Shown: positions 29,547-38,986, numbered from the stretch's first letter. The stretch is DNA of 64,000 nucleotides from Paraglaciecola sp. L1A13 (GCF_009796745.1 NZ_CP047024.1:4836001-4900000); one strand, 5' to 3'. Made by a program: numbers and translations. Notes: generated by a model not told the origin, from the letters alone.

Positions 29547-29753
29547 ATGACTACTAAAATTAAAAAACGTTTTATCGCTGGGGCAACCTGCCCCCAATGT
29601 AAAAGCATGGATACCCTGATGCTTTATTTTGAGAACAATGTTGAAAAAATGGAATGTATAAAGTGCCATTATCAACAAACTCAAACCAATAAAGAGGTGA
29701 AAAAAGCGTCTCACCAAAGTAAAAACGTGATTGGCGTATTCAAACCTGAGTAA
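29547..29753 (+). CDS. yheV: YheV family zinc-ribbon protein
   Basis: 68-residue protein with KRFIAGATCPQCKSMDTL (residues 7-24) and MECIKCHY, giving two C-x2-C pairs that probably bind zinc. This is the YheV (DUF2387) pattern. It is divergent from yheS, as in other gammaproteobacteria. Function unknown. Confidence 0.88.
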   Translation: MTTKIKKRFIAGATCPQCKSMDTLMLYFENNVEKMECIKCHYQQTQTNKEVKKASHQSKNVIGVFKPE

Positions 29754-29777
29754 TCATTCATCTTCAAGACCGTCCTC

Positions 29778-29990
29778 TTAGTAATGAGGCGGTGGCGGTT
29801 CGACGTCAAGAGAATCGCCACTGGGCACTTCAATTTCTTTAACCTTATTGATGACATGCGACAACTGAAATTCCAAAGACTCTAGTTGTTTTTGTTGCTT
29901 GATCAAGGCTTTGTTTAGTTCTTCTATGGTATCTTCTTGAAAGGCTACTTTCATTTGTAACTGCTCTATATCTGCTTCTATGTGTTGCAT
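29778..29990 (-). CDS. slyX: SlyX family protein
   Basis: 70-residue coiled-coil protein: heptad-rich IEQLQMKVAFQEDTIEELN and KQQKQLESLEFQLSHVI, then a proline-rich tail ending EPPPPHY, typical of SlyX. Function unknown. It lies 17 nt downstream of the WD40 lipoprotein gene and near fkpA, as slyX does in E. coli. Confidence 0.92.
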   Translation of the reverse strand: MQHIEADIEQLQMKVAFQEDTIEELNKALIKQQKQLESLEFQLSHVINKVKEIEVPSGDSLDVEPPPPHY

Positions 29991-30007
29991 ATTTAACTCT
30001 AATTTAA

Positions 30008-30982
30008 TTACTCATTTATCTGCCAGAACTCAGCTAAACCGCTGCTACTCTCTGACACAACTTGATTGTTCTTGGCAAAACCAACGCCATATACCACTGC
30101 GGTTTGCGGTCGGCTGCCTTCTCTTGGTGATACTTGCCATTCTTGTAATTCTTTACCGTCTGACACACGCCACAAATTCAATCGTTTTGCCGGTGAGCCA
30201 GTCAATAAATATTGACCGTCTTGGGAAAAAACAGCTGTGCTAAAAATCTTCTGTCGAGCAAGATAATGTAAATTACTAACTTCTTTACCTGTAACGAGAT
30301 CCCATATACGCGCATCGCGCTTGCTGTCTGCGGTAAACCCATAACGCCCATTATCATCTAATGTGACTTTGGTCACGCGACTAGTATGGGTAAAACTATG
30401 AATAACTTGTCCAGTCCGAGTATCCCACAGATAAGCGGTGTAATCGTTCCCACCCGTGAGGGCATAAAATCCATTGGGCGATATATCGACGCTATTTACC
30501 TTTTCTTGGTGTCCTAAAAACTCCAGTCGGCGACCGGTTTTCGGTTCAAAAAACATAACTTTGCCATTGCCTCTGGCCACTAAAATTGCGCGCCCTTGAT
30601 TCGAGACCGCCACGTCACGAATGCTTGACTCATCAATGCGCCAAAATCCTTCAGGGTCGCCACTGGCAACATTCCATAAGGCAAAAGCTTCTCGGTCTGA
30701 AGTCACCACGTAACTGTTATCAAAGGCGATATGCACATTGGCAACCAAGTTATTGCCTTCGCCTTGGTGCTGCCACGTGTAAAGTTTTTCATTCTGCTCG
30801 AGATCCCAAACCGATATACCACCTGTCACACTAGAGACTACAGCTAACGAGGCATCAGCCGAAATATTTGCCGCATAAGCACCGTCGTCAGCATGTCGCC
30901 AAGACACTACTGGCGTTGATGATTGTCCAGAACAGCCACTTAGGAATAAAAAAATTAAACTTAATCTTATCAATACGGTCAA
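30008..30982 (-). CDS. WD40-repeat lipoprotein
   Basis: 324 residues when started at the TTG at 30982, which has AGGAA 7 nt upstream and gives an immediate lipoprotein signal (LIRLSLIFLFLSGCSG, lipid Cys about residue 16). An ATG at 31141 would add 53 residues that block the signal and overlap fkpA. The rest is a beta-propeller of WD40-like repeats (SVDISPNGFYALTGGNDYTA, YLWDTRTGQ, RIWDLVTGK, NLWRVSDGK). It probably sits in the periplasm or on the outer membrane and makes protein contacts. Partner unknown; divergent from fkpA. Confidence 0.8.
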   Translation of the reverse strand: MTVLIRLSLIFLFLSGCSGQSSTPVVSWRHADDGAYAANISADASLAVVSSVTGGISVWDLEQNEKLYTWQHQGEGNNLVANVHIAFDNSYVVTSDREAFALWNVASGDPEGFWRIDESSIRDVAVSNQGRAILVARGNGKVMFFEPKTGRRLEFLGHQEKVNSVDISPNGFYALTGGNDYTAYLWDTRTGQVIHSFTHTSRVTKVTLDDNGRYGFTADSKRDARIWDLVTGKEVSNLHYLARQKIFSTAVFSQDGQYLLTGSPAKRLNLWRVSDGKELQEWQVSPREGSRPQTAVVYGVGFAKNNQVVSESSSGLAEFWQINE

Positions 30983-31054
30983 TGGATTGTTCCTAATTGG
31001 GTTTCTCTTTTCACTCAGGGCGTTTAGTATAAGCGCTTTATCAAGTTGAAACAC

Positions 31055-31084
31055 TTCACAAGTCACGTATTCGACACATATTAT
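31055..31084 (+). promoter_or_regulatory. Possible sigma-70 promoter of fkpA
   Basis: TTCACA and TATTAT with an 18-bp spacer, ending 16 nt before the fkpA start. The short leader then holds the ribosome site AGGGGAG (31088-31094). Motif match only. Confidence 0.35.
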
Positions 31085-31100
31085 CTCAGGGGAGAAGTAA

Positions 31101-31850
31101 ATGAAAAAAACTGCTATCGCGATTTTAATTACCTCAGCCATTGGCCTTACCGCCTGTGGTCAACAAAACACGGATTTATTAAAAGTTGAAGAGCAAAAGC
31201 TTGATACCGAAGCACAGCAACAAGCTTATGCTATGGGTGCGAGCGTGGGTCAGTTTATTGAGCAGAAAATGGCAGAACAACAAGCATTAGACGTTAACCT
31301 TGATAAAGATTTAGTGGTTAAAGGTTTTGTTGCTGCCCTGCAAGGACAATCACAGCTTGAGATGAAAGAAATTCAAACGCTTACTTTAGCCATGGAAGCC
31401 TCTTCTCGCGAAAAGCAACAAGCCATTTCTGATGCAAAAGCTGAAACCAATGTTGCCGACGGGGAAAAATTCTTGGCTGAAAATGCCGAGCGTGAAGAAG
31501 TGACAGTAACCGATTCAGGTTTACAGTATGAAGTGCTAACAGAAGGTGAAGGTGTTTCTCCTACGGCCGAAGACACGGTAACTGTGCATTACAAAGGAAC
31601 GTTACTTGATGGGACTGAGTTTGACTCGTCTTATACCCGTGGCGAGCCTGCAACGTTCCCATTAGCTCGCGTCATTCCAGGTTGGACTGAAGGCGTTCAA
31701 TTGATGAAAGTTGGCTCTAAATTCAAATTCTTTATCCCATCTGAATTAGCCTACGGTGAGCGCGCAACAGGTAAAATCACACCTAATTCAACTTTAGTGT
31801 TTGAAGTTGAATTATTAGATGTAGCTTCAGCTGAAGAAGCTAGCGAATAA
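31101..31850 (+). CDS. fkpA: FKBP-type peptidyl-prolyl isomerase FkpA
   Basis: 249 residues. A lipoprotein-like signal (IGLTAC, Cys19) is followed by a helical N-terminal dimerisation domain (about 30-130, AYAMGASVGQFIEQKM) and a C-terminal FKBP domain (about 140-243; VTVHYKGTLLDGTEFDSSY, FPLARVIPGWTEGVQLM, IPSELAYGERA). FkpA folds proteins in the periplasm. The Cys in the signal region suggests membrane anchoring, unlike soluble E. coli FkpA. AGGGGAG precedes the start. A strong terminator follows. Confidence 0.95.
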   Translation: MKKTAIAILITSAIGLTACGQQNTDLLKVEEQKLDTEAQQQAYAMGASVGQFIEQKMAEQQALDVNLDKDLVVKGFVAALQGQSQLEMKEIQTLTLAMEASSREKQQAISDAKAETNVADGEKFLAENAEREEVTVTDSGLQYEVLTEGEGVSPTAEDTVTVHYKGTLLDGTEFDSSYTRGEPATFPLARVIPGWTEGVQLMKVGSKFKFFIPSELAYGERATGKITPNSTLVFEVELLDVASAEEASE

Positions 31851-32405
31851 TTTTTATCGTGTTGAAATTAGGTTTGTAAATGTTTGAAGTCGTGTAGACC
31901 CATCATTAATAAACTGTAATAAATAAAAAAACCGAGCATCACCAGATGTTCGGTTTTTTATTACTCACCAGCTTCTTTCCTTGCTGAACCTTGTTCCCTC
32001 GGTTTTAGACCCTTTAAAAAGGGTTATTTGGCCCAGAATATCCGGGTAATGGTTGAACTTGGTATGCTGTATCTCTGCAGATGCCCTGCCTTAGCATCAA
32101 AAAAATAAAGGGTGAATTTGATATAATCAACTAGTTAATTGAAGCGTATCCGCTGTCAAACTACTTGATGTATTAAGATTAGCCTACAAACTAAAAACCG
32201 ATACCTAGAAAGCCATTATTTTTTGTAATAAATTACGCTAATAAAATCGTTTTTATTCCAGTTAGGCTTAAGCAGATGTAGGCTGCTCTAGAGCACGTGT
32301 TTTTCTGAAATCTAAAGCCCAATATGAAAAATAATAGCTAATCGGCATAACGCATACATATTGCGCACAAATAATACTCGCTACCACGTAGAAAGGGATT
32401 AAGGC
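31851..32405 (+). other. Intergenic region between fkpA and greB (555 bp)
   Basis: It holds the fkpA terminator (31926-31959) and a small AT-poor hairpin (ACCCTT/AAGGGT, 32009-32024). The rest is AT-rich and shows no protein-like frame in either direction that I would support. The greB promoter must lie in the last part. Confidence 0.6.
31926..31959 (+). terminator. Intrinsic terminator of fkpA
   Basis: 15-bp stem AAAAAACCGAGCATC/GATGTTCGGTTTTTT (one G-T wobble) with loop ACCA, 75 nt past the fkpA stop. The symmetric A/T flanks let it work both ways. Confidence 0.9.
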
Positions 32406-32882
32406 TTGAAAACAAAATTGATCACGCCTGAGGGCTATAAGAAACTCAATGATGAACACGACGATCTTTGGTTAAAGCAACGACCTGAGATCACTAAAAT
32501 CGTCACCTGGGCCGCAAGCTTAGGTGATCGAAGCGAAAATGCAGATTATCAATACAACAAACGAAAGCTAAGAGAAATTGATCGCCGCGTTCGTTACTTA
32601 AGAAAACTACTGCCAGATCTGAAAATAGTTTATTACTCCCCCCAGCAAGATGGAAAAGTATTCTTCGGTGCGTGGGTGGAAATCGAGAATGATCAGGGAG
32701 AAACAAAAAAGTTTCGTATCGTTGGTCCAGAAGAAATCTACGGTGATGCGAAGGGTTATATATCCATTGACTCACCGATGGCGCGTGCGTTAATCAAAAA
32801 AGAAGTGGATGATGTGGCAAGTGTTAGAACACCCACTGGCTGTAAAGACTGGTATATCACTTCGATAGAGTACAAGAAATAA
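32406..32882 (+). CDS. greB: Transcription elongation factor GreB
   Basis: 158 residues. The N-terminal coiled coil (about 1-75) holds TWAASLGDRSENADYQYNKR (acidic tip Asp and Glu residues), and the C-terminal FKBP-like domain shows QQDGKVFFGAWVEIEND and ISIDSPMARALIKKE. GreB stimulates transcript cleavage by backtracked RNA polymerase. Comparison with E. coli GreB (MKTPLVTREGY) fixes the start at a TTG at 32406, with AAAGGG about 8 nt upstream. Confidence 0.96.
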   Translation: MKTKLITPEGYKKLNDEHDDLWLKQRPEITKIVTWAASLGDRSENADYQYNKRKLREIDRRVRYLRKLLPDLKIVYYSPQQDGKVFFGAWVEIENDQGETKKFRIVGPEEIYGDAKGYISIDSPMARALIKKEVDDVASVRTPTGCKDWYITSIEYKK

Positions 32883-33612
32883 AATGCGCAGCCCACACCG
32901 CCCTCTTTTTCTCTTGGTGGGCTACCCGCTAGATGAAGTCGAAGAAATTTAACCACTCGTCTTCCTCTAATAAGCAGTGACTAATTAGTCTAGACTAAAA
33001 CCCAAAATTTACGTTTCAGCATCTCTGACCCAGTAACTTTGATCTATTTGACTCAGCCGGAGTGGCTATATAAGTCCTAGATATTTACTACTGTTTAGTA
33101 GATTTATTTAGGAACTCTTTAACGAGAGCGATAACAAATACCACAAACATGACTAGATATACTAAATGATAGTGTTGATAGTTTGAGGCTTAGCTATCCA
33201 ATGTTCTGGCGTAAGTAATTAACTCGTTGTAGCCATAAGAAAGTGAAAGTATCCCTTAGCTATGCGATTGGCCCCTTGAACTTTATTAGTGTTACATCAG
33301 ACGTTTTTATATTTTTCAAATACCGTTTTGGAATGCTCGTAGCAGTTGATTTACTGAAAGATAGCCAAACAAAACACCCCCTCCTAAAAAACGTAACAAT
33401 TTCAAAGTTAGTGGCCCTAATCAATAGAAGTCAGAGCCTCTCAGCCGCGACCTTTTTACATCACTCTACAATCCATTTCGACAATTTCAAAAATAAACGA
33501 CAATAATGTCTGTTTACTCTGGTATTTTACCGTCAAGGCCATATATAGCCTTGTTGAGCTATTTTCATAATTACTTTATACCTTCATAAATTCGCCAAAA
33601 TAGGGCCGTTAC
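32883..33612 (+). other. Long intergenic region between greB and tex (730 bp)
   Basis: No supported gene. A 7-bp inverted repeat AGCCCAC/GTGGGCT (32890-32933) lies just after greB without a T-run, so at best a weak terminator. An open frame at 33243-33506 has no ribosome site or family features and is not called. The stretch is AT-rich; the tex promoter is expected in the last 100 bp. It is the largest gap in the window and may hold an unrecognised RNA or decayed gene. Confidence 0.5.
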
Positions 33613-35943
33613 ATGATCATTGAAAAAATCGCGAGTGAACTTCAAGTCAACGCCACTCAAGTACAAGCTGCCGTCAAGCTTTTAGATGAAGGCTCAACCG
33701 TGCCCTTTATTGCCCGCTATCGTAAAGAAGCGACCAATGGCTTAGACGATATTCAGCTTCGTCTGCTGGAGCAACGCTTGGTTTATCTTCGTGATATTAA
33801 TGACAGACGTAACGTGATCCTCAAAACGATTGATGAACAAGGTAAGCTAACAGACCAGCTTAAGCGCAGCATTTTAAGTTGTGATAATAAAACCGAACTC
33901 GAAGATTTATACCTACCGTACAAACCTAAACGTCGAACCAAAGGTCAGATCGCTATTGAAGCGGGTTTGCAGCCGTTAGCGGATACCCTTTTTGATAATC
34001 CGAATTTAACCCCAGAAGCCGAAGCCGCTAAGTTTATTGCCTTAGACAAAGGTGTGGCAGATGAAAAATCGGCGTTAGAAGGTGCAAAATATATATTAAT
34101 GGAGCGCTTTGCAGAAGACGCAGCATTGCTGCAAAAAGTGCGTCAGTACTTGATGGCAAATGCCCATATCAAGAGTCAAGTGATCCTAGGCAAAGAAAAA
34201 GAAGCAGCTAAATATACTGACTACTTTGAACACAGTGAACGCTTGAGCAAAATTCCATCCCACCGCTGCTTGGCTCTTTTTCGTGGTCGAAATGAAAACT
34301 TCTTGCAGGTTTCCATGGACGCTGATCCACAAAAAGAAGGCAGTGATAAAAGCTCACATGGCGAACATATTATCGCTCAGCACTTTGGATTAAATTTCGC
34401 TAATCGCCCTGCTGATGCTTGGTTAATGACTGTTGTTCAGTGGGCATGGCGGGTGAAAATTGCCCTGCATATGGAAACCGAGTTATTCGGCGTGATTAAA
34501 GAGCAAGCCGAACAGGAAGCGATTCAAGTCTTTGCCAAAAACCTTAATGATTTGTTGATGGCGGCACCTGCAGGCGCCAAAAACACCATGGGGCTCGATC
34601 CGGGTTTACGAACAGGTGTGAAGGTTGCGATTGTGGATGCTACGGGCAAGGTTGTAGCCACCAGCACCATATTCCCTCACGTTCCACAGAACTTATGGGA
34701 TAAGAGTTTACGCACGCTAGGTATGTTGTGTAAGCAGCATAAAGTGAAGCTTATCAGTATTGGTAACGGTACGGGCTCTCGCGAAACAGACAAGCTCGCG
34801 GCTGAAGTAATTAAAGCGAATCCAGAGTTAGGCCTAAGCAAAATAATGGTAAGTGAAGCTGGCGCTTCTGTTTATTCGGCCTCAGAGCTGGCATCAAATG
34901 AGTTACCAGATATGGACGTGTCTTTAAGGGGCGCAGTATCTATTGCACGGCGTTTGCAAGACCCGCTTGCTGAGTTAGTCAAGATTGAGCCTAAAGCCAT
35001 TGGTGTTGGCCAGTATCAACATGATGTCAGCCAAAGCAACCTAGGTCGTTCACTAGATAGAGTGATTGAGGACTGTGTTAACGCTGTGGGTGTAGATTTA
35101 AATATGGCATCTGCCGCCTTATTAAGCCATGTATCAGGCTTAAACCGCACATTGGCAACAAACATCGTTAATTTCAGAGATGCCCATGGCGCATTTGCTA
35201 GCCGCAAAGATTTACTTAAAGTCGAGCGTTTAGGCCCTAAAGCCTACGAGCAAGCAGCTGGATTTTTACGTATTGTGAATGGTAGCAATCCACTTGATGC
35301 ATCATCGGTTCACCCAGAGGCGTATCCGGTCGTGCAAGCGATAGTGAAAAATTCAGGTAGTGCAGTCAACGACTTAATCGGTAATACCGAGCTACTTAAG
35401 AAGCTTGAACCAGAACAGTTTGTTGATGACACTTTCGGTCTACCCACTGTAAGCGACATTATTAAAGAATTACATAAACCTGGCCGTGATCCGCGTCCCG
35501 AGTTTAAAACAGCGACCTTCAAAGAAGGCGTGTCATCGTTGAGTGATTTAAAAGTAGGGATGATTTTAGAAGGTGTGGTTAGCAACGTTGCTAATTTCGG
35601 AGCCTTTGTAGACGTAGGTGTACACCAAGATGGCTTAGTACATATATCGGCCATGACCAATAAATATATTTCTGATCCGCGCGAAATTGTTAAAACTGGC
35701 GATATTGTCAAAGTTAAAGTTATGGAAGTAGACGTCGCCCGTAAGCGGGTATCTTTCACCATGCGCTTAGACGACGATATCAATACACCGGCAAATCAAG
35801 GCCGGAGTAATAGTGAAAATAAACCGCATCAAGCTAATAAACCATCGGGCAAGCCTCACAACAAAAAGCCCAAGCCAGCCTCAGCGAATCTAGCTATGGG
35901 TAACGCGTTTGCTGATGCCTTTGCAAAAGCCAAAAAAAGCTAA
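33613..35943 (+). CDS. tex: Transcription accessory protein Tex
   Basis: 776-residue RNA-binding protein. The N-terminal Tex domain begins [16 protein letters not shown] with [16 protein letters not shown] (about 32-47). A YqgF/RNase H-like domain follows ([16 protein letters not shown], about 329-344), then helix-hairpin-helix motifs ([38 protein letters not shown]). A C-terminal S1 domain lies at about 645-720 ([24 protein letters not shown]). It ends in a basic, low-complexity tail. A clear terminator follows. Confidence 0.97.
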   Translation: MIIEKIASELQVNATQVQAAVKLLDEGSTVPFIARYRKEATNGLDDIQLRLLEQRLVYLRDINDRRNVILKTIDEQGKLTDQLKRSILSCDNKTELEDLYLPYKPKRRTKGQIAIEAGLQPLADTLFDNPNLTPEAEAAKFIALDKGVADEKSALEGAKYILMERFAEDAALLQKVRQYLMANAHIKSQVILGKEKEAAKYTDYFEHSERLSKIPSHRCLALFRGRNENFLQVSMDADPQKEGSDKSSHGEHIIAQHFGLNFANRPADAWLMTVVQWAWRVKIALHMETELFGVIKEQAEQEAIQVFAKNLNDLLMAAPAGAKNTMGLDPGLRTGVKVAIVDATGKVVATSTIFPHVPQNLWDKSLRTLGMLCKQHKVKLISIGNGTGSRETDKLAAEVIKANPELGLSKIMVSEAGASVYSASELASNELPDMDVSLRGAVSIARRLQDPLAELVKIEPKAIGVGQYQHDVSQSNLGRSLDRVIEDCVNAVGVDLNMASAALLSHVSGLNRTLATNIVNFRDAHGAFASRKDLLKVERLGPKAYEQAAGFLRIVNGSNPLDASSVHPEAYPVVQAIVKNSGSAVNDLIGNTELLKKLEPEQFVDDTFGLPTVSDIIKELHKPGRDPRPEFKTATFKEGVSSLSDLKVGMILEGVVSNVANFGAFVDVGVHQDGLVHISAMTNKYISDPREIVKTGDIVKVKVMEVDVARKRVSFTMRLDDDINTPANQGRSNSENKPHQANKPSGKPHNKKPKPASANLAMGNAFADAFAKAKKS

Positions 35944-36008
35944 GCTTCTACCACGCTGTTGCCAGCGATAGAATCTATAAGCCTTAAAACGTCCGACGAA
36001 AAGAAAAT

Positions 36009-36040
36009 AAAAATCCGCTGACTATGTTTAGCGGATTTTT
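36009..36040 (+). terminator. Intrinsic terminator of tex
   Basis: 11-bp perfect stem AAAAATCCGCT/AGCGGATTTTT with a 10-nt loop, ending in a T-run, 65 nt past the tex stop. Confidence 0.9.
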
Positions 36041-36127
36041 TATTGTTGTCAGAAACAATTGCTCGCATCACCATTGACCAAAACACTTAAGTCGGTATAG
36101 CTCATCGAACTTTAACGCTGCCTCTTT

Positions 36128-36214
36128 TTTACATAGCACACGTTAAGAAATTAACTTCGCTACTCTTCAAATTCAACCGTCGGCAAATTAATACCTTTAC
36201 ATAGCTTTTACATA
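36128..36214 (+). promoter_or_regulatory. TTTACATA repeats upstream of the small lipoprotein gene
   Basis: TTTACATA occurs at 36128, 36196 and 36207. The last two are direct repeats 11 bp apart, about 90 bp before the ATG at 36301. Tandem half-sites with this period are typical of OmpR-family response regulators. On the other strand they read GTAAA-N6-GTAAA, close to the CpxR pattern GTAAA-N5-GTAAA. The regulator is a guess. Confidence 0.35.
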
Positions 36215-36300
36215 CCCTAGCGAAACTAACATAAGAACTAATACGTCAAACAATGGGTAAATTCTTGTTTCCTTGACCCTAATAAAGCGGAACTTTAACA

Positions 36301-36750
36301 ATGACAATGAAAAAATTTATTCCATTAGCGGTATTGTTGCCTATGGTGCTAAGTGCATGCGCAGGCAAACATCGCCCAGAAACAAAACAAAGCGATATGT
36401 TCGTGACCAATATCAAATATACCAATGACAAAGTCTTCAATTTCAGTATTGGCTCTAACCAAGAAAAAGGTGACCGTGGAAAAAACAAGTCACAGCGTGG
36501 CGGCCGAGGCGGCCCTCCTCCAGACAGAAATAATTCACGCAAAACAGACAGCGAAGATACAAACGAAAATTCGCTCAATGCGCTTTATAGTCGCCTCGAG
36601 TTGAAGTTAAATGAAACGGGCTATTGTCGTGAAGGATACGTTGAAATTGATACCTACGAATCGGAAAATCGCTTTCATATTCTTGGTAAATGTAATGAAT
36701 CTGCAACGCCTGAGGATAAAAGCCGGTTTGTGAATGATTTCGGTTATTAG
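36301..36750 (+). CDS. Small lipoprotein with Arg/Gly-rich linker, unknown function
   Basis: 149 residues. A lipoprotein signal (VLLPMVLSACAG, lipid Cys about residue 20) is followed by a short domain, then a highly charged Arg/Gly/Pro/Asn linker (about 60-90, RGGRGGPPPDR), then a C-terminal domain with two cysteines (GYCREGYVEID and GKCNESATP). The two Cys could form a disulphide. I recognise no family. The terminator of tex upstream and a convergent gene downstream make it a single-gene unit. Confidence 0.7.
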   Translation: MTMKKFIPLAVLLPMVLSACAGKHRPETKQSDMFVTNIKYTNDKVFNFSIGSNQEKGDRGKNKSQRGGRGGPPPDRNNSRKTDSEDTNENSLNALYSRLELKLNETGYCREGYVEIDTYESENRFHILGKCNESATPEDKSRFVNDFGY

Positions 36751-36875
36751 CGCTATAGCGTTGTCTGTTGCACTCACTGTACGCTAGCCTTAGTGTAACG
36801 TATATTAAGGACACAACGAATAAACGCCGCTTACCTGAGGTTATAGGCGTTTTAGATGTATTAGAATTGGCACTA

Positions 36876-37838
36876 TTAAGCGGAGTAATTCAAACCGTAG
36901 CTTTTCGGTTCACTGATACTTTGATAAAAGCGCTGCACAACTTGCTCAGCCATTAAAGTATTGCCGTTACGCTGCTCTGCAACGGCTTCGTCGTTAAAAG
37001 CAGACTGCGAACTTTCAGTTTTCAAGGACGACGTTTCTGCATCTAAGTCGCGGATAGACGTACCTTCATTGGTACCACGTACAATTTCATCTAATTCCGG
37101 TCCAAATATCGCTTGAGGCGTTGTTTGACCGTTGCCTTTCTCTACGCTAACACTGCCTGCTACGCTTAAGGTGTTTTCGCTTTTGTCCTCAGCCAATGCT
37201 TTGCGCGCTTCAAGCGTTTTTTGGCTGGCTTCAGTCGCAACACGCAAGTCTTGCGGCGAAGGTTCCGCTGGCGCAAGAGCAGCCGATTTGACTTGTTGCA
37301 TCTTACGGATCGTTTCTTCTGGTGTATCCGCTTCTGACACATCAATAGACACTTCACCACTGGTAGCATAACGCTTACCGTCAGGACCTGTCGTATACTC
37401 GTAATCAGGCGCGCCAGCATATTGACCGCCGGTATTAGCGTGAGCCTGCTCGTGAGTACGCACCTCTGTATCACGTTTTTGAAGTTCGTCTATTTCTGCT
37501 TTTTCTTGCTGTTCTTCTTGTTGTTGCGCCAACTGCTGCTGTTCAGCATCGTCTTTGCCTGCACTTTCTTGTTGGGCATTGTCTTTATCTGCGTTTTGCT
37601 GCACATCAGATGCAGGCTCGCCTTGAGGCTGAATCTGGGGGCGTTCGTACGTAAGCGGTTGAGCAGGCGTTCTTACTTTGTCATGATCACCGGCTAAGCC
37701 CGACTCTGCGGCTGAATTTTCAGACCCCGTCGTCGCTGGAACTGTTTCGCGCAGGGTATTATCTCTGCGTGCAGCTTCAGTGTTTATATTCGCTGTCGGA
37801 AACCCAACAGCGATAGGAATGGGCGTAACGATGTTCAT
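36876..37838 (-). CDS. SprA-related putative metalloprotease (CJM1_0395-type)
   Basis: 320 residues. A disordered Gln/Glu/Ala/Asp-rich N-terminal half (about 25-120) leads to a conserved domain: TEVRTHEQAHANTGGQYAG (HExxH-like HEQAH at residues 129-133), YEYTTGPDGKRYATSGEVSI and ADTPEETIRKMQQVKSAALA (about 170-189). This is the pattern of the SprA-related family, annotated as putative metalloproteases. HEQAH fits a zinc site, but activity is unproven. There is no signal peptide. The small rod-like gene lies just upstream on the same strand (36-nt gap), so the two probably form a unit. Confidence 0.78.
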   Translation of the reverse strand: MNIVTPIPIAVGFPTANINTEAARRDNTLRETVPATTGSENSAAESGLAGDHDKVRTPAQPLTYERPQIQPQGEPASDVQQNADKDNAQQESAGKDDAEQQQLAQQQEEQQEKAEIDELQKRDTEVRTHEQAHANTGGQYAGAPDYEYTTGPDGKRYATSGEVSIDVSEADTPEETIRKMQQVKSAALAPAEPSPQDLRVATEASQKTLEARKALAEDKSENTLSVAGSVSVEKGNGQTTPQAIFGPELDEIVRGTNEGTSIRDLDAETSSLKTESSQSAFNDEAVAEQRNGNTLMAEQVVQRFYQSISEPKSYGLNYSA

Positions 37839-37874
37839 TTTCTTAGATCATTTTTTCCGTTAAATAATTTATTG

Positions 37875-38141
37875 TTAGGCGAAGGTATCTAACAAGGTAC
37901 CAATCGTGTCATTTGCTACGTCTACTACTTTAGCGGACGCTTCGACGCCTAATGCGCCGGTTTTCAAATCAACTATGCTATCGGTCAGGTTCACGCTCGA
38001 AGTATTACTATGGCGTTGCGAATCACCATTTACATTAGCAATGTCTAGGGCTGCCTCAGCGACCTGGTCACTGGAACGCTGAATTCCTTGAACACCATTG
38101 GCAAATGCCGAATTAATATTGCTGTTAAGTGAAATTGCCAC
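37875..38141 (-). CDS. Small protein resembling flagellar rod/hook termini
   Basis: 88 residues. The N-terminus (INSAFANGVQGIQRSSDQVAEAALDIAN) resembles the N-terminal helix and ANDIAN-like motif of flagellar rod/hook proteins. The C-terminus (GVEASAKVVDVANDTIGTLLD) resembles their C-terminal helix, in which NAKVI..ADEM..TLL is usual. The large middle domain of true rod proteins is missing. It may form a small coiled-coil subunit; no other flagellar gene is in the window. Paired with the SprA-like gene downstream. Confidence 0.65.
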   Translation of the reverse strand: MAISLNSNINSAFANGVQGIQRSSDQVAEAALDIANVNGDSQRHSNTSSVNLTDSIVDLKTGALGVEASAKVVDVANDTIGTLLDTFA

Positions 38142-38209
38142 TGTGATTACCTCTACTTACCTCTTATGCTTAATTATTAACCAAAAAAGAGAAATTTAAC
38201 AGTTACTTT

Positions 38210-38986
38210 TTACATGTCGATTTTACTTACCAGATCAGTCAAAAATTCTTCAGTATGAGAGATAAATGGTGCATGGGATGCGTGAGGGAATACTGTCACG
38301 CTGTGGGTAGCGGGTAAGGAGTATTGTATATAATCTTCCAACTTGACCGGCACTAAGCTGTCGAGACGCCCTAACATCCAATGCACTGGCATTTTTAGCG
38401 TATGCAGCTTCGGTCTTAAATCAACACATTCCAATATATCAAGTCCAGCGGTAAGGGCTTGAATATCAGCTTGCGGATATGCTTCGATACTACTTTTAAT
38501 TTTTTTCATATCTGTTTTCGCTGACTGACTACCCATCGCTTGTATAGCGAGAAACCGATCGATTGTTTTGCTTAGGTTTTTTACCAGTTGCAGTGAAAAC
38601 GCACGTAAAATATTAGGCGCGATACCCGGCCAACTATCATCTTTTTGAAACTTAGGTGAGGTCGCTATGAGTATGAGTTGTTTGATAGCTGCCGACTCAG
38701 TTAAGGCTATTTGTTGTGCAATTAGCCCTCCTAACGACCAACCGATAACAATACTATTAGCCGGAATAACGGTAGCTACGTCAGCGGCCACAGCCTCGAT
38801 ACTATACGTTTCTGGAAATGCATTACTGTTCTGACCAAATCCGGGTAAATCGATATATGTCACGCTAAAAAGCTGCTCTAATTGCGCAGAAATCGGTTGC
38901 CAAACGCCACTATTCACACCCCATCCATGTATTAAAACGAGATTGGGGCCACTACCTGATGTACGAGTTTTTAAAGCTGTTGTCAT
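38210..38986 (-). CDS. bioH: Pimeloyl-ACP methyl ester esterase BioH
   Basis: 258-residue alpha/beta hydrolase. LVLIHGWGVNSGVWQ (about 17-31) forms the oxyanion region; the nucleophile is Ser84 in GWSLGG; the remaining triad is Asp about 209 (GRLDSLVP) and His238 (HAPFISH). These match E. coli BioH in spacing. It removes the methyl group that disguises the pimeloyl chain in biotin synthesis. Divergent from the gntX/comF-like gene, as in E. coli. Confidence 0.92.
   Translation of the reverse strand: MTTALKTRTSGSGPNLVLIHGWGVNSGVWQPISAQLEQLFSVTYIDLPGFGQNSNAFPETYSIEAVAADVATVIPANSIVIGWSLGGLIAQQIALTESAAIKQLILIATSPKFQKDDSWPGIAPNILRAFSLQLVKNLSKTIDRFLAIQAMGSQSAKTDMKKIKSSIEAYPQADIQALTAGLDILECVDLRPKLHTLKMPVHWMLGRLDSLVPVKLEDYIQYSLPATHSVTVFPHASHAPFISHTEEFLTDLVSKIDM

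Larger units (their letters stand above)
35944..36300 (+). other. Intergenic region between tex and the small lipoprotein gene
   Basis: It contains the tex terminator and, further on, three TTTACATA elements upstream of the lipoprotein gene. No coding frame is supported. Confidence 0.6.

Noticed and set aside
30982..31141. Upstream ATG at 31141 as the start of the WD40 lipoprotein
   Set aside because: It would bury the lipoprotein signal under 53 extra residues and overlap fkpA; the TTG at 30982 has a ribosome site.
32268..32459. 63-codon frame antisense to the greB start
   Set aside because: It covers the greB leader and start on the opposite strand and shows no family features.
32890..32933. 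Inverted repeat AGCCCAC/GTGGGCT as the greB terminator
   Set aside because: The loop is 30 nt and no T-run follows; kept only as a note in the intergenic entry.
33243..33506. 87-codon open frame between greB and tex
   Set aside because: No ribosome site, no recognisable domain and a composition like the surrounding AT-rich DNA; not enough to call a gene.
37422..37697. Hydrophobic 91-codon frame antisense to the SprA-like gene
   Set aside because: Its Leu/Phe-rich product is the mirror image of the Gln/Glu/Ala-rich region on the coding strand.
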